Shown piece after piece: positions 63,966-64,000 of a DNA stretch of 64,000 bases. Source of the DNA: Ptychodera flava (lineage: Eukaryota; Hemichordata; Enteropneusta; Ptychoderidae); contig NC_091947.1 in NCBI RefSeq assembly GCF_041260155.1, positions 26,360,115 through 26,424,114 on the forward strand, given 5' to 3'. The notes beneath the pieces were generated by a model that had not been told where the DNA came from, searched no databases, and saw only the letters and a list, made by a program, of their open reading frames with translations. The translations under genes were made by a program, and so were the position numbers. Each line of letters starts with the position of its first letter. Position 1 is the first letter of the stretch.

Positions 63966-64000
63966 AGCATATAACTTAGGGAAATGAAAAGATTTTGAAT

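Noticed and set aside
63518-63966. Long plus-strand reading frames of MYVC repeats, and similar frames at 13755-14336, 37866-38420 and 19161-19373
   Set aside because: They are translations of TATG, GAAT, TAGG and AT microsatellites and have no codon or domain signal.

Overview
The window is AT-rich metazoan genomic DNA: short exons with GT-AG introns of 0.1-3.4 kb, many microsatellites, BEL/Pao and non-LTR retroelement remains, and numerous small foldback or MITE-like DNA elements. The mix suggests a marine invertebrate, perhaps a deuterostome such as a hemichordate or cephalochordate. The species cannot be fixed from the sequence alone. There is no prokaryotic or organellar architecture.

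The backbone is a minus-strand tandem array of genes for FAD-dependent GMC oxidoreductases (choline-dehydrogenase-like). Copy A (140-4048) has exons 1-5 and runs off the left edge. Copy B (6570-23635) has 16 recognisable exons but a 1-nt insertion in the penultimate exon, ahead of the catalytic His. Copy C (31912-46606) has the same exon plan, is open throughout (about 546 aa), and has lost the acceptor of a 30-nt micro-exon. A spare last exon lies at 30215-30344. Right of the array is a two-exon gene for a polytopic membrane protein of a family I do not recognise (48290-53191, minus). A truncated copy of its 3' end at 25930-26380 shows that the duplicated unit was about 20 kb and carried GMC gene, intergenic DNA and the 3' end of the membrane-protein gene together.

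Region by region: 0-4 kb, copy A with a roughly 150-bp tandem repeat in an intron; 4-6.3 kb, intergenic with a 147-bp MITE; 6.3-24 kb, copy B, carrying a 5'-truncated LINE, a foldback element abutting a splice donor and many microsatellites; 24-26.4 kb, duplicated flank and membrane-protein pseudogene; 26.4-31.7 kb, a palindromic element and two related BEL/Pao fossils that form a small tandem duplication with the last GMC exon; 31.9-46.6 kb, copy C, carrying a tRNA-like SINE head, a 700-bp TIR element, a TTAA-flanked MITE, a 36-bp hairpin insertion and a 1.1-kb foldback; 48.3-53.2 kb, the membrane-protein gene; 53.2-64 kb, mostly non-coding with MITEs, microsatellites and a weak candidate gene start near 62.1 kb.

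Because B and C are paralogous over about 20 kb, each acts as the empty-site control for insertions in the other. That makes several small transposons and their target-site duplications directly visible. The most unusual are two 33-36 bp perfect hairpins sharing CATAGAC...GTCTATG ends and flanked by 7-bp direct repeats.
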